This document shows, piece by piece, positions 35,132 to 45,917 of a DNA stretch of 64,000 nucleotides; position 1 is the first letter of the stretch, and every line of letters starts with the position of its first letter. Source of the DNA: Paraburkholderia aromaticivorans. GTDB taxonomy: Bacteria; Pseudomonadota; Gammaproteobacteria; Burkholderiales; Burkholderiaceae. The notes beneath the pieces were generated by a model that was given only the letters and a program-made list of their open reading frames with translations, was not told the origin of the DNA and did not search any database. The translations under genes and the position numbers were made by a program. The DNA lies in NCBI RefSeq assembly GCF_002278075.1, contig NZ_CP022989.1, forward strand, positions 1,116,001 to 1,180,000. The letters are read 5' to 3'.

Positions 35132-36522
35132 GCAATGCCCATCCAGTCGGGCGCGCCTTCCAGCAGCGGTTGTTGTGTCGAGGCACTCAGCAACGCACCG
35201 CGCGCGTCGGTGATCTGCATCGATTCCAGCCATTCTTCGAACTCCGGCGCGCGGCGCAAGCCGAGCACCTCGCGCACGTAAAGCGCGTCGTGGAAGGACG
35301 TGCTCTGGTAGTTGAGCATGACGTCGTCCGCGCCGGGAATGCCCATGATGAAGTTGATGCCCGCTACGCCGAGCAGCGTGAGCAGATTGTCCATGTCGTC
35401 CTGATCGGCTTCGGCATGGTTCGTGTAGCAGATGTCGCAACCCATCGGCACGCCGAGCAGTTTGCCGCAGAAGTGATCTTCGAGGCCGGCGCGCGTGATC
35501 TGTTTACCGTCGTACAGATACTCCGGTCCGATAAAACCGACCACGGTATTCACGAGGAACGGATTGAACTTGCGCGCGACTGCGTAGGCGCGCACTTCGC
35601 AAGTCTGCTGATCCACGCCGAAATGCGCATCCGCCGACAACGCGCTGCCCTGGCCGGTTTCGAAGTACATCAGATTGTTGCCGACCGTCCCGCGTTTGAG
35701 CGAAAGGCCCGCTTCATACGCTTCCTGCAGCAGCGCGAGCGAAATGCCGAAGCCCGCGTTCGCTTTCTCCGTACCCGCGATCGACTGAAACACCAGATCG
35801 ACCGGCGCGCCTTTTTCGATCGCGGCAATCGTGTTGGTGACGTGGGTCAGCACGCACGATTGCGTCGGCACCTGATAGCGTTGGCGGAAGTCGTCGATCA
35901 TCAGCAGCAGCCTGGTGATCGCGGCGAGATTGTCGCTGGCCGGATTGATGCCGATCATTGCGTCGCCGCAACCGTACATCAGGCCGTCGAGCATCGAGGC
36001 GGCGATGCCTTTGACGTCGTCGGTCGGATGATTCGGTTGCAAGCGCACCGACATGTGTCCAGGCAGACCGACCGTATTGCGAAAGCGCGTAATCACCGGA
36101 CGTTTGCGCGCCGCCGCGATCAGATCCTGATTGCGCATCAGTTTGGATACCGCCGCGACCATCTCCGGCGTGAGGCCCGCGGCGATACGCGTGAGCGCCT
36201 CGGCATCGGTCGTGCTGCTCAGCAGCCAGTTGCGGAAATCGCCGACCGTGAGATGCGCGATCTCGGCGAATGCCTGCGGCGAATGATCGTCGATCACGAG
36301 GCGCGTGACTTCGTCGCTTTCGTAGGGGATCAGCGCTTCGTTGAGGAAGGTGCGCAGCGGCAACTGCGCGAGCGCCATCTTGGCGGCGACGCGTTCTTCC
36401 TCGCTCGCCGCCGCGACGCCCGCGAGTTGATCGCCGGAACGCTGCGGACTGGCTTTCGCCATCAGGGTCTTCAGATCGGCAAAGCGGTAGGTGCGGCTGC
36501 CGATCGTCTCGGTGTAGCTCAT
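35128..36522 (-). CDS. eutB: Ethanolamine ammonia-lyase large subunit
   Basis: A 464-residue TIM-barrel subunit carrying the ethanolamine site. Family landmarks include VGLPGHMSVRLQPNHPTDDV, GDAMIGINPASDN, FETGQGSALSADAHFGVDQQ, and LLGVPMGCDICYTNHAEADQ. The length is normal (E. coli EutB has 453). The gene starts 43 bp after eat and is joined to eutC by ATGA, so the two subunits are co-translated. No reactivating factor gene (eutA) is seen nearby. Confidence 0.96.
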   Translation of the reverse strand: MSYTETIGSRTYRFADLKTLMAKASPQRSGDQLAGVAAASEEERVAAKMALAQLPLRTFLNEALIPYESDEVTRLVIDDHSPQAFAEIAHLTVGDFRNWLLSSTTDAEALTRIAAGLTPEMVAAVSKLMRNQDLIAAARKRPVITRFRNTVGLPGHMSVRLQPNHPTDDVKGIAASMLDGLMYGCGDAMIGINPASDNLAAITRLLLMIDDFRQRYQVPTQSCVLTHVTNTIAAIEKGAPVDLVFQSIAGTEKANAGFGISLALLQEAYEAGLSLKRGTVGNNLMYFETGQGSALSADAHFGVDQQTCEVRAYAVARKFNPFLVNTVVGFIGPEYLYDGKQITRAGLEDHFCGKLLGVPMGCDICYTNHAEADQDDMDNLLTLLGVAGINFIMGIPGADDVMLNYQSTSFHDALYVREVLGLRRAPEFEEWLESMQITDARGALLSASTQQPLLEGAPDWMGIA

Positions 36523-36565
36523 CTTTACGACTCCATCGCCGCTGCCCGCGCAGCGGCTCGATCCG

Positions 36566-37969
36566 TCATTCTTCGAGCAGGGCGTCCGCTGGCGCGGCTT
36601 CGCGTTGGTGCCGCGTCATCAGGAAGTAGACATAGCCCAGCGCGAGAAAGATTGCGAACACGATCGCCACCAGAAAGTTGAAGTAGACCATGGTTGCCAG
36701 ACAAATGACCGCGGCCACCAGCGCAAACGCCGGAAAGAACGGAAACAGCGGCGCGCGGAACGGGCGCTCCATGTTCGGCTCGGCGCGGCGCAGCTTGAAC
36801 AGCGACAACATGCTGATGATATACATCACGATAGCGCCAAATACCGACATCGTCACGATGTTCGCGGTCAGCGTCTGGCCGCCGAACTGGATCAGCTCGT
36901 CGCTGTAGATGGCCGCGATGCCCACCACGCCGCCCGCCAGGATCGCGCGATGCGGCGTCTTGAAGCGCGGATGCACCTTCGAGAGCCACTCCGGCAGATA
37001 GCCTGCGCGTGCCAGCGCGAAGATTTGCCGCGAATAGCCGAGGATGATGCCGTGAAACGACGCCACCAGTCCGAACAGGCCGAGCCACACCAGCATATGC
37101 ATCCAGCCGCTATGTTCACCGACGATGAATTTCATCGCCTGCGGCAGCGGATCGTTGATGTTCGACAGCTTGGTCCAGTCGCCAGCCGCGCCGGCAAAAA
37201 CCATCACGCCGATGGCAAGCACCACCAGCGTCAGAATGCCGGTGACATAGGCAATCGGAATCGAGCGCTTCGGGTTCTTGGCTTCTTCGGCGGCCATGGC
37301 CACGCCTTCGATCGCGAGGAAGAACCAGATCGCGAACGGAATCGCCGCGAACATGCCGTGAAAGGAGCCCATGCTGAAGGTGTCGGCGCCGGACCAGCCG
37401 CCCTTGGCGAAGTTCGACCATTGAAAACCGGGTGACACGACGCCCATGAAAACCAGCAACTCGAAGATCGCGAGCAGCGTCACGCACAACTCGAACGCCG
37501 CGGCGATCTGCACGCCGACGATATTCAGCGCCATGAACACGAGATACGCGCCCATCGCCGCGTGTTTCGGTTCGAGACCCGGAAACTGCACGTGCAGATA
37601 AGCGCCGATGGCGAGCGCGATCGCTGGGGGCGCGAACACGAATTCGACGAGCGTCGCCGCGCCGGCCAGGTAGCCGCCAGTCGGGCCGAAAGCGTGACGG
37701 GCGTAGGCAAACGGGCCGCCCGCATGCGGAATCGACGTGGTGAGCTCGGTGAAACTGAAAATGAACGTCGTATACATGGCGGCGATGAAAATCGCCGTGA
37801 TGACGAAGCCCAGCGTGCCGGCGCTCGCCCAGCCATAGCTCCAGCCGAAATACTCGCCGGAAATGACGAGACCGACCGCGATGCCCCACAGTTGCCACGT
37901 GCCGAGCGTCTGCTTCAACTCGTGATGCGTGACTTTGCCGACGTGCTGACTTTTGGACTCTGAATTCAT
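36566..37969 (-). CDS. eat: Ethanolamine permease (Eat family, APC superfamily)
   Basis: A 467-residue transporter with about 12 membrane segments (e.g. TLGFVITAIFIAAMYTTFIF, IPFAIWFFLAIEGVAMAAEE). The start region GTWQLWGIAVGLVISGEYFG, then WSYGWASAG, is characteristic of ethanolamine permeases. ATG 37969 is chosen with GGAG upstream; the open frame reaches 38086. It leads the operon eat-eutB-eutC. Uptake of ethanolamine followed by EutBC cleavage supplies nitrogen and acetaldehyde. Confidence 0.93.
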   Translation of the reverse strand: MNSESKSQHVGKVTHHELKQTLGTWQLWGIAVGLVISGEYFGWSYGWASAGTLGFVITAIFIAAMYTTFIFSFTELTTSIPHAGGPFAYARHAFGPTGGYLAGAATLVEFVFAPPAIALAIGAYLHVQFPGLEPKHAAMGAYLVFMALNIVGVQIAAAFELCVTLLAIFELLVFMGVVSPGFQWSNFAKGGWSGADTFSMGSFHGMFAAIPFAIWFFLAIEGVAMAAEEAKNPKRSIPIAYVTGILTLVVLAIGVMVFAGAAGDWTKLSNINDPLPQAMKFIVGEHSGWMHMLVWLGLFGLVASFHGIILGYSRQIFALARAGYLPEWLSKVHPRFKTPHRAILAGGVVGIAAIYSDELIQFGGQTLTANIVTMSVFGAIVMYIISMLSLFKLRRAEPNMERPFRAPLFPFFPAFALVAAVICLATMVYFNFLVAIVFAIFLALGYVYFLMTRHQREAAPADALLEE

Positions 37970-38230
37970 CGGATGCTCCCTGATGGTGCCGCCAGCTCGA
38001 CGCCGCAAGGCTTTGCGGGGCATGGGCGGACAGGTTTCAGCCGATAGTAGTGAGCCATTATTCGAGGTGTTATCGAAATTCGGCAAAGTTCTGGGGCTGT
38101 GCGGTGTTAGTGGGCGCTTAACTCCGCTGCGTATTCACCGCTGGATTCTGGCGAATTTCGCAGGATTTGGTAAACGCGGACGTGATACTTTGGCCCGCAT
38201 CTGTTCGATATTCTTTACGTTGACCCAGCC

Positions 38231-39097
38231 ATGAATGAAGCCGGTAATCGAGCTCGATACGAAACCCGGCTCGGCCGCGTGCTCGACCATATCTACGATC
38301 ATCTCGATGAGCCGTTGGACATTGATCGTCTTGCGGAAATTGCCTGCCTGTCGCCGTATCACTGGCACCGGATTTATCAGGCAATGTATGGCGAGACGGT
38401 CGCCACCACGGTGCGGCGTTTACGGCTGCATCGCGCGGCGGGTTATCTGGCTAACGCGTCGATGCCGATTGCGGAGATTGCCGAGCGCTCCGGCTACAGC
38501 AGTCTGCAGTCTTTTTCCCGCACGTTTCGCGCTGTGTTCGGCATGCCGCCGGCGCAGTATCGCAAGCAAGGCACACATAGCCGGTTTCGTCCGGTGCTAT
38601 CAGGAGACGATCAAATGACATTGCGTGAAGTAGTGATTCGCCACGTAGAGCCGATGGAGGTGTTGTCGGTCGATCACGTTGGACCGTATATGCAGATAGG
38701 CAAAGCATTCGATGCGCTGTTCGGCTGGCTGGCAAAACATAATTTGCTCGCGGCGCAGATGCGGATGATCGGCGTTTACTACGACGATCCGGGTGTTGTT
38801 GCGGAGAGTGAGTTGCGCTCTAAGGCCGGGGTGTTATTGCCGCATCCGGTTCAGGCGTCCGTGACGGTGAGTCCGCCGGTTTCCGTGGCGCATGTGAAAG
38901 GGGGCGAGTACGCGGTGTTGCAACATCAAGGACCGTATAGCGATATGCGTGCGGCGTATGAGTGGCTGTACGGAACGTGGCTCGTGCAATCCGGGCGAGA
39001 AGCCGCCGATGCGCCGGTGTTCGAGGAGTATCTGAATAGCCCGAAGGATACGGCGCCTGCTGATCTCATTACGGAGATCTGTTTGCCGTTGGTTTGA
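38231..39097 (+). CDS. AraC-GyrI regulator (two-domain)
   Basis: A 288-residue protein. Residues 10-115 form an AraC-type double HTH (LDIDRLAEIACLSPYHWHRI, IAEIAERSGYSSLQSFSRTF), and residues about 130-288 are a GyrI/SbmC-like ligand-binding domain (VVIRHVEPMEVLSVDHVGPY, then EYAVLQHQGPYSDMRAAYEW). This is the Rob/SoxS-like multidrug-sensor architecture that binds amphipathic drugs. It is divergent from eat across 261 bp, but no drug pump adjoins it, so its targets are unknown. Confidence 0.9.
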   Translation: MNEAGNRARYETRLGRVLDHIYDHLDEPLDIDRLAEIACLSPYHWHRIYQAMYGETVATTVRRLRLHRAAGYLANASMPIAEIAERSGYSSLQSFSRTFRAVFGMPPAQYRKQGTHSRFRPVLSGDDQMTLREVVIRHVEPMEVLSVDHVGPYMQIGKAFDALFGWLAKHNLLAAQMRMIGVYYDDPGVVAESELRSKAGVLLPHPVQASVTVSPPVSVAHVKGGEYAVLQHQGPYSDMRAAYEWLYGTWLVQSGREAADAPVFEEYLNSPKDTAPADLITEICLPLV

Positions 39098-39209
39098 GGG
39101 TTTGCTTGCCCGGTGCGCGGTTGTGCGGCGTGCTGTGGGCGTGGCTCTCTGGTTTTTATAATCTTTGTATATGTATACGTAGTAATAGTTAACAAGCATC
39201 GCATTCGGC

Positions 39210-39218
39210 TGTGGATAA
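39210..39218 (-). promoter_or_regulatory. DnaA box
   Basis: TGTGGATAA, an exact reverse-strand match to TTATCCACA, followed by GTTG. Confidence 0.7.
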
Positions 39219-39393
39219 GTTGAAAGTTCTTTTACGGATCAAGGCGATGCGGAATCGATAACCCTGCGGAACGTGGGCGGACAGAAACGCGGAGCCAGGG
39301 AAAACTTTTGTGCGGCCTGGCGATGGCGCGTTTTTATCAAGGTTTCGCCCACAACGTGTCAGGTGGGTTTTACAAAAGTTGTCCAGAGGGGGA

Positions 39394-39402
39394 TGTGGAT
39401 AA
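39394..39402 (-). promoter_or_regulatory. DnaA box
   Basis: TGTGGATAA again, in the same orientation and followed by the same GTTG, 184 bp from the first box. Confidence 0.7.
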
Positions 39403-39539
39403 GTTGGTGGTTTGGGGGAGTGATTGGGACGGTGGGTTGGCGTGGACGGTGGGCGGGTGGGATGGTGATGTGCGCATTGGTGGCGCGCTTATAGTTCGGC
39501 CATGTATCGCCTGAGTGCGGCATCGTTGATGACTGCAGT

Positions 39540-40882
39540 GGGGGTGTCAGAATTTCCGTGTTCAAGGCGGGTTGAGAATCACACGGACGGGCGAACGAAT
39601 CGATCCGCGTAGAGGATAGCGAATTGGTTCATGGCCGCTTTCCAATCTTTGGCTGCGCGTCCCCAATCGGCGGTGATGTTGCGCAGCGCCAGCCAGATGA
39701 GTTTCGTCGCTGCATCATCGGTCGGGAAGTGCCCTCGCGTCTTGATGATCTTGCGCAGTTGCGAGTTGATATTCTCAATGGCATTCGTAGTGTATATAAC
39801 CTTGCGGATGTCTGGCGGAAACGCAAAGAACGGAATCACGCGATCCCAGGCATTGCGCCAGGCGTTACTGACGGGCGGGAATTTCTGGCCCCAGGGTCCT
39901 TCAGCAAACGCCTCCAGTTCGGCCTGAGCCGCCTCCGCGCTGGGTGCCGTGTAGATCGGTTTGATTGCGGTAGCCAATCCCTTACGGTCCTTCCAGCTCG
40001 CGTAATCGAGGCTGTTCCGGATCAGGTGGACGATGCAGGTTTGCAGCGTGGTCGCCGGGAACACCGCGGCCAAGGCCTCAGGCATGCCTTTGAGGCCGTC
40101 GGTCACCGCGATCAGGACATCGTGGACGCCGCGTGTTTTCAGATCGTTGAACACTTTCATCCAGAACTTGGCGCCTTCTGTGTTTTCGATCCACAGGCCG
40201 AGGATGTGGCGCGATCCATCGGGCAGCACGCCCAACGCCAGATAGACGGCCTTGTTGCGAACAACGGCATCTTCACGGATCTTGACCCGCAGCGCATCGA
40301 AGAACACGACCGGATACATCGGCTCGAGCGGCCGGCCCTGCCAGGCAGTGACCTCGGCCATCACCTCATCGGTCACGGAACTGATGAAGTCGGGCGAAAC
40401 CTCGGTGCCGTACTGCTCAAGCAGGAAGCCCTGGATCTCGCGCACTGTCATGCCCCGGGCATACATGGCGACGATCTTGTCGTCGAAGCCCGTGAAGCGA
40501 CGTTCGTGTTTGGGAATCAGCAGCGGTTCGAAGCTGCCATCGCGGTCGCGCGGCACTTCGATACGCATTGGACCGTCTTCGGTCAGCACTGTCTTGGCGC
40601 CACGACCGTTGCGCTGGTTGGTGACCGTGGCCGGTTTGGCGGCGCCCGACGGATAACCGAGATGGTGATTCATCTCGCCCCCCAGTGCACGCTCGATCAG
40701 CGCTTTCTTGAGTGCCATCGTCGCAGCATTGATGGCTTCAGCCGTCATCGGACCGTTGCCGAACTGCTCAAGCAGCTCGGCGGGAATCGCCGGCAGGTCT
40801 ACCGGTTGGGCTTTCGGTTTGCGAGGCATAAATTCTCCTTGAGAGCATGTTATGCCTTAAACACGAAATTCCTGACAGGCCC
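39540..40882 (-). mobile_element. Complete IS256-family insertion sequence
   Basis: A 1343-bp element bounded by the 8-bp repeat ACTGCAGT (39532-39539 and 40883-40890), itself a palindrome. The inverted ends read GGGGGTGTCAGAATTTCCGT (left) and GGGCCTGTCAGGAATTTCGT (right, reverse complement), continuing with GTT. One intact leftward transposase fills it. Confidence 0.92.
39579..40829 (-). CDS. IS256-family transposase
   Basis: A 416-residue DDE transposase of the mutator/IS256 group. Acidic catalytic residues lie in VVFFDALRVKIR, LIAVTDGLKGMPEAL and YTTNAIENINSQLRK; the C/H motif is seen in TLQTCIVHLIRNSLDYASWK. No frameshift interrupts it. The gene starts 53 bp inside the right end and reads leftward, and its product should act on the two inverted ends listed for the element. 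Confidence 0.95.
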   Translation of the reverse strand: MPRKPKAQPVDLPAIPAELLEQFGNGPMTAEAINAATMALKKALIERALGGEMNHHLGYPSGAAKPATVTNQRNGRGAKTVLTEDGPMRIEVPRDRDGSFEPLLIPKHERRFTGFDDKIVAMYARGMTVREIQGFLLEQYGTEVSPDFISSVTDEVMAEVTAWQGRPLEPMYPVVFFDALRVKIREDAVVRNKAVYLALGVLPDGSRHILGLWIENTEGAKFWMKVFNDLKTRGVHDVLIAVTDGLKGMPEALAAVFPATTLQTCIVHLIRNSLDYASWKDRKGLATAIKPIYTAPSAEAAQAELEAFAEGPWGQKFPPVSNAWRNAWDRVIPFFAFPPDIRKVIYTTNAIENINSQLRKIIKTRGHFPTDDAATKLIWLALRNITADWGRAAKDWKAAMNQFAILYADRFVRPSV

Positions 40883-40942
40883 ACTGCAGTCGGTCCCCCG
40901 GAAACCACGCGCCTTCTAGAAGGCCAGCGGCTGAACGCTGCA

Positions 40943-41818
40943 CTAGCTCCTGAATTCATCAAAAAATTGCGCATCGACGGCAAAGGTTCGTACTGGCTTC
41001 AATCCTAGTTCTAAGTGTTCCAGCATGTCGACAAGCTTTTCGCCATCAATCAGTTCGATTGGTGGGACGCCGTCACGGCCGGCCTCGCGACGCGATTCCG
41101 CCGTAAATGTGCCGGTCGTGATGATGATGCCTTTGTCGGTTCGACCCGACATTGCTCCTCGAAAATCACGAACTTGTGACGGCGACACCGACTTCGCGTA
41201 GCGTTTGCATTGGAACAGAACTTTGAACGAAACAAGTGGGTTGACTTGCAGCGTGCCATACCCGTCTATGCCTCCGTCACCACTGCTCCCAGTCACGACA
41301 ACTTGTACGAAGCCAGCTTCGCGAAGAAGTCGCTGAGACAACCGCTCAAATCCCGATGCGGGTAGATTTTTCAGTATTTGAATGAGTTCGTATCGATAGT
41401 CACTTGTGGCTGCACCCGCGGGATCTGAAATTTCGGCCGATATAAGCTCTGTGCTGCCCGCTCTCGCTCGCCGCTCTTCTCCAAAAATACGGTTCCACTT
41501 TGTAGCTACGCCGCGTGCCTGTTCAATCGAAAGAGTCGTGTGACGTCCGGCGTCGGTGAGCGCCCAGACTCCCCGTCGGGACGAGTCGACTAGCCCTTCG
41601 CGCACAAGGTAGAGCCGTGCCCATCGCACACGGTTCCGGAAACGTCCTTCTCCTGACGGTAAGACCTCATTCTGTGCCTCATCTGAAAGATCGAGGTCTT
41701 GCGCAATACGCTCCACGACTTCGTCTGGGGTGCCGGACCCACCGAGAGTCCTAAGCGCGTCTAACGCAGGCCCCATGTAGCGAAATATTGCAGCAATATC
41801 TTTCTTTTCTTTTGCCAT
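40943..41818 (-). CDS. Mrr-type restriction endonuclease
   Basis: A 291-residue protein. The N-terminal 105 residues are a winged-helix domain of the Mrr_N type (GSGTPDEVVERIAQDLDLSD, ... GRFRNRVRWARLYLVREGLV, then WALTDAGR). The C-terminal nuclease has the PD-(D/E)XK-like residues in GSSGDGGIDGYGTLQ and FQCKRYAKSVSPSQ (QxK form). Mrr cleaves methylated foreign DNA. It ends 52 bp from the IS256 target duplication, and the reading frame is complete. No methylase gene is nearby, as expected for a modification-dependent enzyme. Confidence 0.9.
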   Translation of the reverse strand: MAKEKKDIAAIFRYMGPALDALRTLGGSGTPDEVVERIAQDLDLSDEAQNEVLPSGEGRFRNRVRWARLYLVREGLVDSSRRGVWALTDAGRHTTLSIEQARGVATKWNRIFGEERRARAGSTELISAEISDPAGAATSDYRYELIQILKNLPASGFERLSQRLLREAGFVQVVVTGSSGDGGIDGYGTLQVNPLVSFKVLFQCKRYAKSVSPSQVRDFRGAMSGRTDKGIIITTGTFTAESRREAGRDGVPPIELIDGEKLVDMLEHLELGLKPVRTFAVDAQFFDEFRS

Positions 41819-41935
41819 CTATGTGCCTATCCAAAACTCGGAGCCCCCGGTTCATGTAACAATCCGAGGTCAGACAAATTTGTCTCTTCGTGAATACTAC
41901 TGTTTCAGCGGGACTGTCGAGAGTCCGATCCATTG

Positions 41936-41970
41936 AAAAAGACCCATAAGTTTCTCAACTTAAGGGTCTT
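41936..41970 (-). terminator. Terminator downstream of gyrB
   Basis: On the reverse strand AAGACCCTTAAG-TTGAGAAA-CTTATGGGTCTT forms a 12-bp stem with one mismatch, followed by TTTC. It lies 38 bp after the gyrB stop. Confidence 0.8.
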
Positions 41971-42007
41971 ATATTCTTAACTCATTCAACTGTCTTAGCG
42001 ACGGCCG

Positions 42008-44527
<2,520 letters not shown>

Positions 44528-44539
44528 TCAAATCACCAT

Positions 44540-44571
44540 AAAAACGCCAAAGGGGCGCTGCGCCCCTTGGT
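44540..44571 (-). terminator. Hairpin between dnaN and gyrB
   Basis: On the reverse strand CCAAGGGGCGC-AGC-GCGCCCC-like stem (44547-44570) is followed by GCGTTTTTAT. It can end dnaN transcription or set the dnaN:gyrB ratio. Confidence 0.75.
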
Positions 44572-44593
44572 GTGTTCTTTGGTGTTGGACGCG

Positions 44594-45697
44594 TTAGATG
44601 CGCATCGGCATGACGACGTATTTGAATTCGTCGTTCTCGGGAATCGTGATCAACGCGCTGGAGCTGGCGTCGCCCAGGCTCACTTGCAACGTGTCGACCT
44701 TCAGGTTCGCGAGCACGTCGAGCAGATACGTGACGTTGAACCCGATATCGACGCTGTCGCCGTCGTATGCGATTTCCAGTTCTTCCTGCGCCTCTTCCTG
44801 ATCGGCGTTGGTCGACATGATCTTCAACTGGCCCGGCTCGATGATGCAGCGCACGCCCTTGAATTTGTCCGAGGTCAGAATCGCGGCGCGTTGCAGCGAG
44901 CGCTGCAGTTCTTCACGGCCGATCACGAACTGATTCTTGTGCGACTTCGGAATCACGCGCTGGAAGTCGGGGAATTTGCCTTCCACCAGCTTCGACACCA
45001 GTTCGACCTGGCCGAACGTGAACTTGACCTGCGTCTGCGCGATGTCGATCTTCAGCGTGTCGTCGATGTCTTCCAGCAGACGCTGGAGTTCCAGAATCGT
45101 CTTGCGCGGAATGATCACTTCCTGGCGCTGGAACGAGCCTTCGATCTTCATGGACGAGAACGCCAGACGGTGGCCGTCGGTCGCGACCGCCATCAGCTGG
45201 TCGCCGTCCACCACCAGCAGCATGCCGTTCAGGTAGTAGCGGATGTCCTGCTGGGCCATCGAAAAATGGACCATGCCGAGCAACTGGCGGAACGTCTTCT
45301 GGGGAACCACGAGGTTCGCGCCGTAGTCTTTAGCTTGCGCGACCGTCGGGAATTCGTCTGCGGCGAGCGTTTGCAGCGCAAAGCGGCTCTTGCCGGATTG
45401 CACGGTCAGACGCTTGTCGTTCAGCGTGAGCGTGACCTGCCCGTCGGGCATGGCGCGCAGAATGTCGAGGAGCTTTCTCGCTGCCACCGTGGTCGCCACC
45501 GAATCGCCGCCCACGCCGAAATCCGCACGCGTGGTGATCTGCAATTCGAGGTCGGTCGACAGGAACGACACGTCCGGGCCGTTCTTGGTAATCAGCAAAT
45601 TGGCGAGGATCGGCAACGTATGGCGGCGTTCGACGATGCCGCTCACGGTTTGCAGCGGCCTGAGGAGGTTATCGCGTTCGGTCTTGACCAGTTGCAT
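44594..45697 (-). CDS. dnaN: DNA polymerase III beta subunit (sliding clamp)
   Basis: A 367-residue clamp. It begins MQLVKTERDNLLRPLQTVSG and ends NDEFKYVVMPMRI, as beta clamps do; the hydrophobic cleft region (VVMPMRI) for partner binding is intact. Three repeated domains fit the length. The frame is open to 45781, but ATG 45697 gives the standard N-terminus. It lies 220 bp after dnaA in the same direction, the usual operon. Confidence 0.98.
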   Translation of the reverse strand: MQLVKTERDNLLRPLQTVSGIVERRHTLPILANLLITKNGPDVSFLSTDLELQITTRADFGVGGDSVATTVAARKLLDILRAMPDGQVTLTLNDKRLTVQSGKSRFALQTLAADEFPTVAQAKDYGANLVVPQKTFRQLLGMVHFSMAQQDIRYYLNGMLLVVDGDQLMAVATDGHRLAFSSMKIEGSFQRQEVIIPRKTILELQRLLEDIDDTLKIDIAQTQVKFTFGQVELVSKLVEGKFPDFQRVIPKSHKNQFVIGREELQRSLQRAAILTSDKFKGVRCIIEPGQLKIMSTNADQEEAQEELEIAYDGDSVDIGFNVTYLLDVLANLKVDTLQVSLGDASSSALITIPENDEFKYVVMPMRI

Positions 45698-45917
45698 AGA
45701 GTTCCTTCGTTGATATAACGGCCTGCGCGCCTTGCCAGGACAGCGTTCCCGCGCGCAGCCGTGGCTCCCCGCCGGCGCCACGCAGCGCCTGTCACGGCGT
45801 GAAATCCGCCCGCGGCCGCCGGGCGGTTAAACCTGTATTGTGCCTGAAAACGGAAGCGCCTCACTAAAATGGGGGCGACTTCGGAAATAAACAGGTCGAT
45901 TTTTCCAGACAGCCCGC

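Larger units (their letters stand above)
39098..39531. other. AT-rich gap with two DnaA boxes
   Basis: A 434-bp gap with an AT-rich stretch around 39150-39200 (TATGTATACGTAGTAATAGT, then TAACAAG) and two perfect DnaA boxes, 39210-39218 and 39394-39402, followed by G-rich sequence. It lies about 8 kb from dnaA, on the far side of gyrB. It may be a secondary DnaA-binding region or part of oriC displaced by the IS256 insertion. A 73-codon frame inside it was not accepted. Confidence 0.45.

Noticed and set aside
39273..39494. A 73-codon rightward frame rich in Gly and Trp
   Set aside because: It crosses a DnaA box and G-rich sequence, and the composition is not protein-like.
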